A stretch of DNA of 51,825 nucleotides. It comes from Prevotella falsenii DSM 22864 = JCM 15124. GTDB taxonomy: Bacteria; Bacteroidota; Bacteroidia; Bacteroidales; Bacteroidaceae. The stretch is from contig NZ_BAJY01000019.1 in assembly GCF_000613945.1 (NCBI RefSeq), positions 1 to 51,825 on the forward strand. The letters are read 5' to 3'. Every line of letters begins with the position of its first letter. Within the stretch, counting starts at the first letter, position 1. Under the pieces are notes generated by a model. It did not search any database, had not been told where the DNA came from, and saw only the letters and a list, made by a program, of their open reading frames with translations. The position numbers were made by a program, and so were the translations under genes. Positions 26,701 to 36,837 of this stretch are shown one piece after another.

Positions 26701-29700
26701 ATGGAAGATTTCGTACATTTACACGTACATACACATTATTCAATCCTTGACGGTCAGTCGAAGATTTCGTATCTTGTTGATAAGGCTGTGAACAATGGAA
26801 TGAAAGGTATGGCTATTACCGACCACGGTGTAATGTTCGGAATAAAAGAGTTTTCTGATTATTGTGCCAATATAAATAAAGTACGTAAAAAGAACGGTGA
26901 AGAGCCTTTTAAACCTATTTTCGGTTGCGAGATGTATGTAGCTCGGCGACGCAAAGAAGACAAGGTGAAAGAGATGCACGACAATTCCGGCTACCACCTT
27001 ATTGTATTGGCGAAGAACTACCAAGGTTACAAGAACCTTATTAAATTGGTATCACATGCGTGGGTAGATGGTTATTATTATCGTCCGCGTACCGACCGTG
27101 CCGATTTGGAAAAGTATCACGAAGGCTTAATCGTGTGTACAGCTTGCTTGGCAGGCGAAGTTCCACGCAATATATTGAAGGGAGACATGGCTGCTGCTCG
27201 TGAAGCAGTGGAATGGTATCAGCGGGTTTTCGGCGATGATTTCTATCTTGAACTGCAGCGACACGAAGTGAAAGACCCGACGCTGTTGGCCAATCGTGAA
27301 GCTTTCCCTTTGCAACAAAAGGTAAACCGTGTGCTTTTGCAGTTTGCAAAGGAATACGGGATTAAGTATGTGTGTACCAACGACTGCCATTTTGAAGACA
27401 AAGAGACGGCAGAAGCACACGACCACCTACTCTGTCTTTCTACTCAAGAAGACTTAAACTCTCCTACACGAATGCGTTACTCTAAGCAAGAGTGGTTCAA
27501 AACGCGGGAAGAGATGAACGAAGTATTTGCTGATTTGCCGGAAGCGTTAAGCAATACATTGGAAATTCTTGATAAGGTAGAGTTGTATAGCATAGACAAT
27601 GGTCCTATTATGCCTTTCTTTCCCATTCCGGAGAGTTTTGGTACAGAAGAAAAATGGCGAAAGAAGTTCAGCGAACAGCAACTTTATGACGAGTTTACTA
27701 CTGACGAGAATGGCGAAAATCAGCTTTCTCCCGAGGACGGACAGGCAGTAATTGAACGTTTAGGCGGATACGAAAAGATTTACCGCATTAAGTTCGAGGC
27801 TGACTACTTGGCGAAGTTGGCACACGATGGTGCAAAGCAACTCTATGGCGACCCTATTCCCGAAGATGTTCAGAAGGCGATAACGTTTGAGTTGCACGTT
27901 ATGAAAACAATGGGTTTCCCCGGCTACTTTCTTATCGTGCAAGACTTTATTAATGCTGCTCGAACCGAGCTTAACGTAATGGTGGGTCCCGGACGTGGGT
28001 CGGCAGCAGGTTCCGTGGTGGCTTATTGCTTGGGAATAACGCGCATAGACCCCTTGAAATATGACTTGCTGTTTGAACGTTTCCTAAATCCCGACCGTGT
28101 CAATCTTCCCGATATTGATACAGACTTCGACGATGACGGACGCGGAAGGGTGCTGCAATGGGTAATGGACAAGTATGGCGAGGAGAACTGTGCTCACATC
28201 ATTACCTATTCTACTATGGCAACCAAGAACTCGCTTAAAGATGTTGCGCGTGTGGAAGGCTTGCCGTTGGAGATTTCAAACCGTCTTTGTAAAGCCATTC
28301 CCGAGCGTCTGCCCGATGGTATGAAGATGAATTTAAAGAACGCCATCGCCTGTACACCACTGTTGCAGGAGGCTGAAGTGAGCGAAGATGCACGAGAACG
28401 CAACACGATTAAGTATGCAAAGATGTTGGAAGGAACGGTGCGTGGAACAGGTATTCACGCTTGCGGATTCATTATTTGCCGTAATCCTATCAGCGAATGG
28501 GTGCCAATATCTACTGCAACCGACCCTGATTTCCCCGACCAAAAAGTGCCTGTTACCCAATATGATGGGCACGTTATTGAAACAACAGGACTGATAAAGA
28601 TGGACTTCCTCGGACTGAAAACACTGTCCGAGATAAAGGAAGCCTGCAAAGTAATCAAGCAAACCACCGGCGATATAATAGACATCGACAACATACCAAT
28701 CGACGACGAACTCACTTATCAGCTTTATCAAAGGGGGCAAACCGTAGGAACATTCCAGTTTGAATCGGCGGGTATGCAGAAATATCTGCGCGAATTGCAC
28801 CCAACCGTGTTTGAAGACCTTATTGCGATGAATGCCCTTTATCGTCCGGGACCAATGGATTATATCCCGGACTTCATTAAACGCAAGAACAACCCAGCGT
28901 TGGTGAAGTACGATATTCCTTGTATGGAGAAATATTTGAAGGACACGTATGGCATTACGGTCTATCAAGAGCAAGTGATGTTGTTAAGTCGTCAGCTTGC
29001 AAACTTTACTCGTGGCGAGAGCGATGCTTTGCGTAAGGCAATGGGTAAGAAGAAGAAAGCCATTGTAGACCAAATGAAACCTAAGTTTCTTGCGCAAGGA
29101 AAGGCAAACGGACACGACCCCGAAGTGTTGGAAAAGATATGGGGCGACTGGGAAAAATTTGCCAGTTATGCCTTCAATAAGTCGCATGCCACTTGCTATT
29201 CTTGGGTAGCTTACCAAACTGCTTACTTGAAAGCACACTACCCGGCCGAATTTATGGCTGCCTTGATGACACGCCGTTTCAGCCAGATTACCGAAATTAC
29301 GAAGCTGATGGAAGAGTGCAAGGCACTCAAAATATCGACCTTGGGTCCTGATGTAAACGAAAGTCAGATGGGTTTTGGTGTGAATAAGAAAGGTGAAATT
29401 CGTTTCGGACTTTCTGCCATTAAAGGAATGGGAACCGGTGCTGCTACGGCAATTGTGAACGAGCGTGAGAAGAATGGTGCTTATAAGAGCATTTTCGACT
29501 TCGCCGAACGTATCGACCTTAACAATGTGAACCGCAAAGCCTTCGAAAGTTTGGCTTATAGCGGTGGTTTTGATAGCTTCGGATTACAACGAGAAGAGTA
29601 TTTCGGTGTTAATTCAAAAGGGGTAACGTTCCTCGATTCTTTGGTTCGCTATGCACAGTTGTTCCAGCAAGAGAAGGCGCAGATGCAAAATTCGCTCTTC

Positions 29701-30417
29701 GGTGGCGACGATGCTGTCGAGATAGCACAGCCCGTTGTGCCTAAAACCGACCGCTGGCCAAGCATTGAAAAACTGAACAAAGAGCGTGAATTGGTGGGGA
29801 TTTATCTTTCTGCACACCCCTTAGACGAGTACAGCGTAATATTGAATAATCTATGCAACACACACACCGAAGAAATCGGACGTGGTGCTGATATGGAACA
29901 ATTGTCGAAGCGCGAAGAGATAACTTTCGGTGGAATAATTACCGCAGTGAACGAGCGTTTCTCGCAAAAAACGGGTAAACCTTTCGGTTTTGTTACGATA
30001 GAAGACTTTGAAGGCTCGGGCGAATTAGCGTTGTTTGGCGACGACTGGGCACGATGGAACGGACTGATGAAGGAAAACTATACAATTTTTGTAACGGCAA
30101 AATGTCAGCCTCGCTATCGTAACAGCAATCTTTACGAACTGAAAGTGCAGAATGTGGAACAACTTTATGATGTGAAAGCACACAGGTTAGAACGTTTTAC
30201 GATTTCGGTAGATGCCTCGTCTGTGAACGACCAAACGGTTTCCGACCTTGTTACGCTCGTAGAACAAAACGAGGGAAGCACACAGCTTTACATAGAACTG
30301 CATACTGCCGACCGGTCGTCGGTAACCCTTCATTGTCGCAATAAGGGTGTGAATGTAGACCGTGCGTTGCTTGACTTTATTGCCAACGAAGAAAATATGG
30401 GTTATAAGATAAACTGA
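26701..30417 (+). CDS. dnaE: DNA polymerase III subunit alpha
   Basis: Replicative polymerase of 1238 residues. The start at 26701 gives MEDFVHLHVHTHYSILDG, the N-terminal PHP domain with its HxHxH motif. Further along are VGPGRGSAAGSVVAYCLG and the catalytic acidic motif PDIDTDFDDDGRGRVLQWV, then FESAGMQKYLRELHP, YRPGPMDYIPDF and YQEQVMLLSRQLANFTRGE of the polymerase core. After these come the helix-hairpin-helix region (about residues 880-960), an OB-fold (EEITFGGIITAVNERFSQ) and a short C-terminal tail. Length and order fit the DnaE1 class. trxA follows 79 bp later, an order I know from other Bacteroidales. Confidence 0.96.
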   Translation: MEDFVHLHVHTHYSILDGQSKISYLVDKAVNNGMKGMAITDHGVMFGIKEFSDYCANINKVRKKNGEEPFKPIFGCEMYVARRRKEDKVKEMHDNSGYHLIVLAKNYQGYKNLIKLVSHAWVDGYYYRPRTDRADLEKYHEGLIVCTACLAGEVPRNILKGDMAAAREAVEWYQRVFGDDFYLELQRHEVKDPTLLANREAFPLQQKVNRVLLQFAKEYGIKYVCTNDCHFEDKETAEAHDHLLCLSTQEDLNSPTRMRYSKQEWFKTREEMNEVFADLPEALSNTLEILDKVELYSIDNGPIMPFFPIPESFGTEEKWRKKFSEQQLYDEFTTDENGENQLSPEDGQAVIERLGGYEKIYRIKFEADYLAKLAHDGAKQLYGDPIPEDVQKAITFELHVMKTMGFPGYFLIVQDFINAARTELNVMVGPGRGSAAGSVVAYCLGITRIDPLKYDLLFERFLNPDRVNLPDIDTDFDDDGRGRVLQWVMDKYGEENCAHIITYSTMATKNSLKDVARVEGLPLEISNRLCKAIPERLPDGMKMNLKNAIACTPLLQEAEVSEDARERNTIKYAKMLEGTVRGTGIHACGFIICRNPISEWVPISTATDPDFPDQKVPVTQYDGHVIETTGLIKMDFLGLKTLSEIKEACKVIKQTTGDIIDIDNIPIDDELTYQLYQRGQTVGTFQFESAGMQKYLRELHPTVFEDLIAMNALYRPGPMDYIPDFIKRKNNPALVKYDIPCMEKYLKDTYGITVYQEQVMLLSRQLANFTRGESDALRKAMGKKKKAIVDQMKPKFLAQGKANGHDPEVLEKIWGDWEKFASYAFNKSHATCYSWVAYQTAYLKAHYPAEFMAALMTRRFSQITEITKLMEECKALKISTLGPDVNESQMGFGVNKKGEIRFGLSAIKGMGTGAATAIVNEREKNGAYKSIFDFAERIDLNNVNRKAFESLAYSGGFDSFGLQREEYFGVNSKGVTFLDSLVRYAQLFQQEKAQMQNSLFGGDDAVEIAQPVVPKTDRWPSIEKLNKERELVGIYLSAHPLDEYSVILNNLCNTHTEEIGRGADMEQLSKREEITFGGIITAVNERFSQKTGKPFGFVTIEDFEGSGELALFGDDWARWNGLMKENYTIFVTAKCQPRYRNSNLYELKVQNVEQLYDVKAHRLERFTISVDASSVNDQTVSDLVTLVEQNEGSTQLYIELHTADRSSVTLHCRNKGVNVDRALLDFIANEENMGYKIN

Positions 30418-30496
30418 CATATCCGAAAAGTTGGCACAGTGTTTGGAAGAACATAAATAGTACAGAATAATTGTTTAACAAAAAAATCTAAAAAAC

Positions 30497-30811
30497 ATGG
30501 AAGTAGAAATTACAACCGCAAACTTTGAGAGTTATAAGAATGGCGAATTGCCATTGGTAGTAGACTTGTGGGCAACTTGGTGTGGCCCTTGCAAGATGAT
30601 TGGCCCAATCATTTCAGAATTGGCAAACGATTACGATGGCAAGATAGTTGTTGGTAAATGCAACATTGAAGATAACGACGACATCGCTATCGACTATGGT
30701 GTGCGCAACATTCCTACAATCCTCTTCTTCAAGAATGGTGAGTTGGTAGACAAGTTTGTTGGTGCTGCATCAAAAGACAAGCTCGAAGAGAAGTTCAAGA
30801 CTTTACTTTAA
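30497..30811 (+). CDS. trxA: thioredoxin
   Basis: A 104-residue cytoplasmic thioredoxin with the standard active site WATWCGPCKMIGP and the cis-Pro in NIPTILFFKNGE. It has no signal peptide. It can supply electrons to ribonucleotide reductase and, through the membrane domain of DsbD, to the periplasm. Its position behind dnaE and before a terminator suggests co-transcription with dnaE or its own promoter in the 79-bp gap. Confidence 0.95.
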   Translation: MEVEITTANFESYKNGELPLVVDLWATWCGPCKMIGPIISELANDYDGKIVVGKCNIEDNDDIAIDYGVRNIPTILFFKNGELVDKFVGAASKDKLEEKFKTLL

Positions 30812-30833
30812 TCGGTCAAACTGACAACACAAA

Positions 30834-30868
30834 CAAAGGCATTAAGTGGTAACGCTTAATGCCTTTTG
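30834..30868 (+). terminator. terminator after trxA
   Basis: Stem CAAAGGCATTAAG (30834-30846) with CTTAATGCCTTTTG (30855-30868), followed by a short T-containing tract. Confidence 0.8.
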
Positions 30869-30957
30869 TTGTTTTGCCCCAATACAAAGACTCTGTACTC
30901 TTAGTATAAACAGCATTGCAGAACCATAAAAAGTTAGTGTGGATAATCTATTTCACA

Positions 30958-31168
30958 GACGAAAATAGGGGGATAAATCTGTAAATATTTTTCGCAAACA
31001 TAGCTGTCGTCTAACTGTCTCGTTATCAATGTTTTGCAAAACCTATTGTTTTGCGTTCCAAAACCGTAGGTTTTGCACGGTAAAAGCGTAGGTTTTGCAT
31101 CGCAAAACAGCCGCTTTCGCAACGCCAAAGCGATTATATCACTTTTTAACAGAATTATCTTTACAAAA
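30958..31168 (+). repeat. 22-bp periodic AAAA-N7-TTTT array, copy 6
   Basis: Units start at 31038 (CCTATTG), 31060 (CCGTAGG), 31082 (GCGTAGG) and 31104 (CAGCCGC, one end base changed). The core is complete on both sides (GACGAAAATAG to TTATCTTTACAAA) but the MITE-like ends are absent. It lies in the convergent gap between trxA and lpxA; the remaining 170 bp to lpxA hold no gene that I can see. Confidence 0.88.
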
Positions 31169-31344
31169 TCAATGCGGTTTGGGCATTTACATCGGGCAGT
31201 AAAAAAGGGAAATCGTTCTTCGAATACAGTTTTACCGAATTGTTTTTTTAATGGTTTCTCTTGCTTATGTATGAAACAAAAAATCCCAACAAACGCTTGT
31301 TGCAAGCTGTTTGTCAGGATTAGATATATAATGTTTTTGTAATG

Positions 31345-32127
31345 TTATATTTTGCAGATGATACCCTCGTTGGTGTTACGGATAAATTCAACAATATTAC
31401 GAATTTCAGGCGAGTCGGGCACTTGCTCGTCCACTTGTATGCAAGCATCGAACACAGAGGTTTGTCCGTGGAATACAAGACGATAGGCGTTTGCTATGTG
31501 TTTTATAATTTTGTCGTCTATTCCTAATTCTTTGCAGATAGTGGTATTTACACCTCCGTATTCAATCGGACTGCCACCTGCAATAATATAAGGTGGTATG
31601 TCGCGCCCAAATGTTGTGCCGGCTTGCACTACGGCAGCCGTTCCGACACGTGTTTTTGCCTTTTGAATAACGCCGGACGAGAAGATGGCGTGGTCGGCTA
31701 TTTCGCAATCGCCTGCTATCTTCGCACCGTAGCTGAATATACAGCGGTCGCCCACCTTCGTGTCGTGGCTGATGTGTACGCCTTCCATAAGGAAGTTGTT
31801 CGACCCGATGACGGTTTGACAACCACGATGGGTAGCACGGTTGATTACAACGTTCTCTCTGATAACGTTGTTCTCGCCGATGACACACTCGCTTTTTTCG
31901 CCAACGAAGTTAAAATCTTGGGGCAATGCGCCGATAACGGTGCATTGATGTATTTTGTTTCCATTACCTATTCGGCTACCATTCAGAATGCTGACGAATG
32001 GAAACACGATACAGTTGTCGCCAATTTCTACATCGTCTTCGATGTAAACGAATGGAAATATTTTACAGCCGTCGCCTATCTTCGCTTTCGGAGAAACCTC
32101 GGCTTTTGGACTAATCTCACTACTCAT
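31345..32127 (-). CDS. lpxA: acyl-ACP--UDP-N-acetylglucosamine O-acyltransferase (LpxA type)
   Basis: Left-handed beta-helix acyltransferase of 260 residues, expected to carry out the first step of lipid A synthesis. Hexapeptide repeats ([IV]GDxxxI) fill residues 10-185. The family motifs IGALPQDFNF.GE and MEGVHISHDTKVG (catalytic His in HISHD) are present, with a helical C-terminal domain. It follows the TolC-type gene by 25 bp on the same strand and so seems to belong to the efflux operon. In many Bacteroidota lpxA lies beside lpxD and lpxC-fabZ instead. This copy may therefore be a second, diverged LpxA-like enzyme; the true paralogue would be outside the window. Confidence 0.82.
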   Translation of the reverse strand: MSSEISPKAEVSPKAKIGDGCKIFPFVYIEDDVEIGDNCIVFPFVSILNGSRIGNGNKIHQCTVIGALPQDFNFVGEKSECVIGENNVIRENVVINRATHRGCQTVIGSNNFLMEGVHISHDTKVGDRCIFSYGAKIAGDCEIADHAIFSSGVIQKAKTRVGTAAVVQAGTTFGRDIPPYIIAGGSPIEYGGVNTTICKELGIDDKIIKHIANAYRLVFHGQTSVFDACIQVDEQVPDSPEIRNIVEFIRNTNEGIICKI

Positions 32128-32152
32128 ACTTATAAATCTGTTTTAAGAAAAC

Positions 32153-33532
32153 TTATTTTGACCCACCACCAAGCGCATAGTAAAGGTTTACGATGGCTTG
32201 CAGCTTAGAAAACTGGTCTTGAACTTGAGAAATTTCAGCATTCAGCAAGTTCTGCTGTGCCGTAATAACTTCAAGATAAGAACTTGAACTTTGGCTATAC
32301 AACATCTGTGTCTGCTCTACGTTCTTTTTCAATACTTCTATTTGTTGGGTATAAAGAGCGTTTTTCTCCTCGGCAGCGTTGTATGCTACCAATGCGTTGC
32401 TTACTTCCGATCCGGCAGTTAGAATACTGTTTTGCCATCTGTTGTATGCTATTTTATACTGGTCTTCAGCTACACGCAGTCCTGCTTTCAGCTTTCCTTG
32501 CATGAAAATAGGCTGTGTGAGGCTGCCCACAGCATTGAAAAGCAGCTTTGCAGGGTTTACCAATCCGTTGCCGTTGCTCCAACCGCCCGAAGCTGTAATG
32601 CTTAAAGAAGGATAGAAACGGCTGCGCGCTTCCTGAACGTTATAGAAGCATTGAGCCAACGCCATTTCGTTTGCATGCACGTCGGCACGGTTGCTTAGAA
32701 TTTCGACACCTATGCCGCCGGAAAAGTTTGAAGGCAGGTTTTGGTTGTCTAACATGCCTCGGGCAATGCTATGTACCGGCTCGCCCATAAGCAAACTCAA
32801 CGAGTTTTCAGTCTCACGGATTTGTCTTTTTATGTCGGTAGCACGGGTTTGGACACTGTAATAAGCTGATTGTGCACTCTGCACGCTTGTTGCACGCGCT
32901 CTGCCATAGTCCATTTGAAGTTGCATCATATCCCACGTGCTCTTTGTCAAAGCAGCCATATCGGTTACAATTTGGTTCTGACGGTCAAGCATCAACAAAG
33001 TGTAATACATGTTTGCAACGTTGCAAATAAGTCTTGTTTGCACTGCCACCTTATAGTCTTGCAGTTGAATCATTGACATCTGAGCCGCTTTCTTCGCATT
33101 GCGGAGTTTGCCGAAGAGGTCTATTTCCCAGCTGGAAGCTATCGGCAGTACATACGACTTGGTGGCTTCGACGTGCGAACCGAAGTGTGTAATCGTTCCT
33201 TGCGGTGCAAAAGCCAACGATGGGAGGAATGCCAACTTGGCAGCACGGAGCTGCTGTTCGGCTATGTCGATGTTGAGCGCAGCATTGAGAAGGTCGGGGT
33301 TGTTAGTCAATGTCTTCTCAATAATGGCTTGCAAGTCAGGGTCGGTGAACACGTTGCGCCATGGAAGTTGTCCGAAGTCGTTTGCTCCTTCCAATGTTGC
33401 TTCAGCATTTAGCGGGTCGCGCACAAGGCCGTCGGCTTTCACTTCAGGACGTTTGTATGTTCCATATAGGCTCTTGCAACCCGTCAGAGACAGTGTTGCA
33501 AGTCCTAAAATGATGATATTTCTTATTTTCAT
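32153..33532 (-). CDS. outer-membrane factor of an RND efflux pump (TolC/OprM type)
   Basis: Outer-membrane exit duct of a tripartite efflux pump. It is 459 residues long with a lipoprotein signal (LSLTGCKSLYG, Cys19). Duplicated long-helix halves with alternating Ala/Gln-rich coiled segments (LLNAALNIDIAEQQLRAAKLAFLPSL and LLNAEISQVQDQFSKLQAIVNLYYALGG) are typical of the NodT/OprM lipoprotein group. It is encoded directly after the pump (25-bp gap). Substrate range cannot be read from the sequence. Confidence 0.92.
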   Translation of the reverse strand: MKIRNIIILGLATLSLTGCKSLYGTYKRPEVKADGLVRDPLNAEATLEGANDFGQLPWRNVFTDPDLQAIIEKTLTNNPDLLNAALNIDIAEQQLRAAKLAFLPSLAFAPQGTITHFGSHVEATKSYVLPIASSWEIDLFGKLRNAKKAAQMSMIQLQDYKVAVQTRLICNVANMYYTLLMLDRQNQIVTDMAALTKSTWDMMQLQMDYGRARATSVQSAQSAYYSVQTRATDIKRQIRETENSLSLLMGEPVHSIARGMLDNQNLPSNFSGGIGVEILSNRADVHANEMALAQCFYNVQEARSRFYPSLSITASGGWSNGNGLVNPAKLLFNAVGSLTQPIFMQGKLKAGLRVAEDQYKIAYNRWQNSILTAGSEVSNALVAYNAAEEKNALYTQQIEVLKKNVEQTQMLYSQSSSSYLEVITAQQNLLNAEISQVQDQFSKLQAIVNLYYALGGGSK

Positions 33533-33557
33533 AACTTTCTTACTTCGTTAGTAATCT

Positions 33558-36500
33558 TTACTCTTCTATCTTGTAGCTCTCTGCAGGACCACCAAGAAAT
33601 TGTTTCAATTCCTTTGCCACTTGTCTGTTTTCTTCGTCTTCGAACGACATCGGCTTAACTTTTTCTTGTAAGTATTCAAAGATAACGAAAAGCGAAGGAA
33701 CAATGAACACCTGACAGAGTGTACCTATAAGCATACCACCTACGGCGGCAGCACCCAATGTTTGGTTACCATTTCTGCCCACACCACTTGCAAACATCAA
33801 TGGCAGCAAGCCAATAACCATTGCAAGAGAGGTCATGAGGATAGGGCGCAAACGAGCACCGGCACCAAGAATGGCGGCATACTTGATGGCCATACCTGTA
33901 CGGCGGCGTTCCAATGCAAACTCTACAATCAAGATAGCGTTCTTAGCCAACAGACCAATCAACATGATAAGCGAAATCTGCATATAGATGTCGTTGTTGT
34001 GCCCGAATAGCATTGTGAAGAGGAAAGCACCTGCCAAACCGAATGGGATAGACAGAATAACCGCCAACGGAAGGATATAACTTTCGTATTGCGCACTGAG
34101 AATAAGGTACACAAAGACAAGACATAGAGCGAAGATAATGGCTGTTGAGTTGGAAGCTTCTTGCTCTGAACGTGTCAAACCTGAGAATTCGTAAGTATAT
34201 CCTGCGGGAAGTTTCTCTGCAGCAACCTCTTCTACGGCTTTAATAGCATCGCCGGATGAATAGCCATCAGCAGCTTGCGCATTCACGGTAATGGCTGTAA
34301 ACAGGTTGAAACGGGCAATGTTTGAAGGACCGTACACACGTTTCAGTGTGCAGAACTCGCCCACCGGTGCCATGCCTCCCTTGGTTCTGACATATATATT
34401 GTTCAGTCCGCTTTCGTTGATACGGCTTTCCACTGTTCCTTGAATCATTACACGGTATAGTTTGCCGTAAGCATTGAAGTTCGACGCATACATACCGCCA
34501 TAGTAGCCTTGCAATACAGAGAGGATAGCGGCAGGCGAAGTTCCGGCTTGTTTAGCCTTTGCCACGTCCACATCTACCATATATTGAGGGTAGTTGGGGT
34601 TGTACGAAGTCATTGCATTGCTGATTTCAGGGCGTTCGTTCAGTGCTTTCAAGTAGTCTTGAGTAATGCTGAAGAACTTATTTAGGTCGCCACCGGTGCG
34701 GTCTTCCATTGAGATGGTAAGACCGTTCGACATGGCAAAGCCGGGAACCATAGGCGGTCCGAATGCCAATACGCGTGCTCCCTTGATGCTTGCCGTTTGC
34801 TTGTAAATCATACCCAATATCATGTTAGACGATGTTGGGTCGATGAATAAACCTGCAATACCGGCACCGTTGAATACAGATTTAATGCGGTCGAACAAAC
34901 CATACTTTCTTTCTTCAAATGGTTTTAGCTTGACAATGAAAGTCGCTTGGTCTGAACCTTGACCTGCAATAAAGTTGTAACCGATAAGCTGGACACGACG
35001 TTCAACGTATGGATTGGTCTCCAACATCTTGTCTATTTGTTTGGTTACCTTCTGTGTTTCTGCTTGCGACATACCCGGTTCCAAAGAAACGGTAGCGAAA
35101 AGTACGCCCGTATCTTCGTCAGGGATAAGTCCTGTCTTTGTGGTTGCCATCGTAATAACCAATGCCAAGATACCCAAAACAACGGCAGTGCCCGTTACAA
35201 TGCGATTGTTGATAATCTTTTCGACCGATTTTTTATACTTCGCATTAATCTTTTCGTATTGTGTATTGAATGCAAGATGGAAGCGGTCGATACGGCTCAA
35301 CTTCTTGTTTTCTTCCTCATTGTGAGGTTTCAAGAAGATAGCACACAAAGCCGGAGAAAGTGTTAAAGCGTTCAATGCCGATATAATAATAGATACAGCC
35401 ATCGTAACACCGAACTCACGATAGAACGTACCCGATGTTCCGCTCATGAAAGATACAGGAACGAACACAGCTGCCATTACCAATGTAATGGAAATAATGG
35501 CTCCAGAAATTTCGTTCATCGCATCGATAGCTGCTGTTAGCGAACTCTTATAGCCCAAATCGAGCTTTGCATGGACGGCTTCGACTACCACAATGGCATC
35601 GTCTACCACAATGGCAATCGCCAGCAAGAGGGCAGAAAGGGTAAGCAGGTTGATAGAGAAACCAAACATCCATAGGAAGAAGAAAGTACCTACCAATGCC
35701 ACCGGTACGGCAATCATCGGTATCAATGTAGAACGGAAGTCTTGCAAGAAGATATAAACTACAAAGAACACCAAAACCAAAGTCAGGAAGAGCGTGAAGA
35801 TAACTTCTTCGATAGATGCAAACAAGAACTCTGTTACATCTTGTTGTATGCTTACTTTCATGCCCGGAGGCATATTTTTCTGCACATCGTCAAGAGCTGC
35901 TTTCACATCTTTGGCTATCTGTGTAGCGTTAGAACCGGCAATTTGCTGAACCATTCCAACTACTGACGGTTGCTTGTTGTTCAGCATTGATACTGAATAC
36001 ATCAATCCACCGAGCTGAATATCGGCTACATCGCGAAGATGAAGAGTTTGTCCGTTGTTATCGGTTGAGATGATAATATCGCCATATTCCTTTTCAGTCT
36101 TGAGACGTCCCTTATAGCGCATGGTGTACTCATACTTCATATTGCTCTGTTCACCGAATGCACCCGGAGCCGCTTCAATGTTCTGTTCAGCCAATGCACC
36201 TGAAATATCGCTTGGTACGAGGCCATATTGCTTCATCTTTTCAGGTTTCAACCATATACGCATAGAGTAGGTTTTCATACCCGGAGTCTGCACATCGCCG
36301 ACACCATTGATACGTTTCAGCAAAGGTATAACATTGATAGCGTTGTAGTTTGTGAGGAATTCGTCGTCGTAACGGCCATCGTCGGTTGTCAATGAATACA
36401 TTACAACGTTAGAAGACTGACGTTTCGACACGGTTACACCTGCACGTGTAACTTCCGCCGGCAACAAGGCTTGTGCCTGCGACACACGGTTTTGCACGTT

Positions 36501-36818
36501 CACCGATGCCATATTAGGGTCGGAACCTTGCTTGAAATATACTGTAATCATTGCACTACCTGCGTTGGTAGCTGTTGATTGTATATAAGTCATATTCTCA
36601 ACGCCGTTTATACTCTCCTCCAACGGAGTAACAACGGAGTTCAATACGGTTTGTGCGTCAGCTCCTTGATAGTTTGCCATTACCGAAATGGTTGGTGGCG
36701 CAATATCCGGATACTGTTCAATTGGCAGCGAAATCAATCCAATCGTACCCAATAGCACGAAGAAAACCGACACTACCGTTGAAAGTACTGGACGCTTTAT
36801 AAAATTAGTAAATGTCAT
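33558..36818 (-). CDS. RND efflux transporter, AcrB/HAE1 type
   Basis: Proton-driven inner-membrane pump of 1086 residues. It starts MTFTNFIKRPVLSTVVSVFFVLLG, as the HAE1 family does, and has two repeats of six membrane helices with large periplasmic loops. The proton-relay region is visible in TM4 (LLLAIAIVVDDAIVVVEAV), with the paired Asp of this family, and a Lys is present in TM10 (LIGLLAKNAILIVEFA). It lies between its adaptor gene (19-bp gap) and outer-membrane factor gene. Length is a little above AcrB (1049). Confidence 0.95.
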   Translation of the reverse strand: MTFTNFIKRPVLSTVVSVFFVLLGTIGLISLPIEQYPDIAPPTISVMANYQGADAQTVLNSVVTPLEESINGVENMTYIQSTATNAGSAMITVYFKQGSDPNMASVNVQNRVSQAQALLPAEVTRAGVTVSKRQSSNVVMYSLTTDDGRYDDEFLTNYNAINVIPLLKRINGVGDVQTPGMKTYSMRIWLKPEKMKQYGLVPSDISGALAEQNIEAAPGAFGEQSNMKYEYTMRYKGRLKTEKEYGDIIISTDNNGQTLHLRDVADIQLGGLMYSVSMLNNKQPSVVGMVQQIAGSNATQIAKDVKAALDDVQKNMPPGMKVSIQQDVTEFLFASIEEVIFTLFLTLVLVFFVVYIFLQDFRSTLIPMIAVPVALVGTFFFLWMFGFSINLLTLSALLLAIAIVVDDAIVVVEAVHAKLDLGYKSSLTAAIDAMNEISGAIISITLVMAAVFVPVSFMSGTSGTFYREFGVTMAVSIIISALNALTLSPALCAIFLKPHNEEENKKLSRIDRFHLAFNTQYEKINAKYKKSVEKIINNRIVTGTAVVLGILALVITMATTKTGLIPDEDTGVLFATVSLEPGMSQAETQKVTKQIDKMLETNPYVERRVQLIGYNFIAGQGSDQATFIVKLKPFEERKYGLFDRIKSVFNGAGIAGLFIDPTSSNMILGMIYKQTASIKGARVLAFGPPMVPGFAMSNGLTISMEDRTGGDLNKFFSITQDYLKALNERPEISNAMTSYNPNYPQYMVDVDVAKAKQAGTSPAAILSVLQGYYGGMYASNFNAYGKLYRVMIQGTVESRINESGLNNIYVRTKGGMAPVGEFCTLKRVYGPSNIARFNLFTAITVNAQAADGYSSGDAIKAVEEVAAEKLPAGYTYEFSGLTRSEQEASNSTAIIFALCLVFVYLILSAQYESYILPLAVILSIPFGLAGAFLFTMLFGHNNDIYMQISLIMLIGLLAKNAILIVEFALERRRTGMAIKYAAILGAGARLRPILMTSLAMVIGLLPLMFASGVGRNGNQTLGAAAVGGMLIGTLCQVFIVPSLFVIFEYLQEKVKPMSFEDEENRQVAKELKQFLGGPAESYKIEE

Positions 36819-36837
36819 AATTCTTTTGTTTTACGGT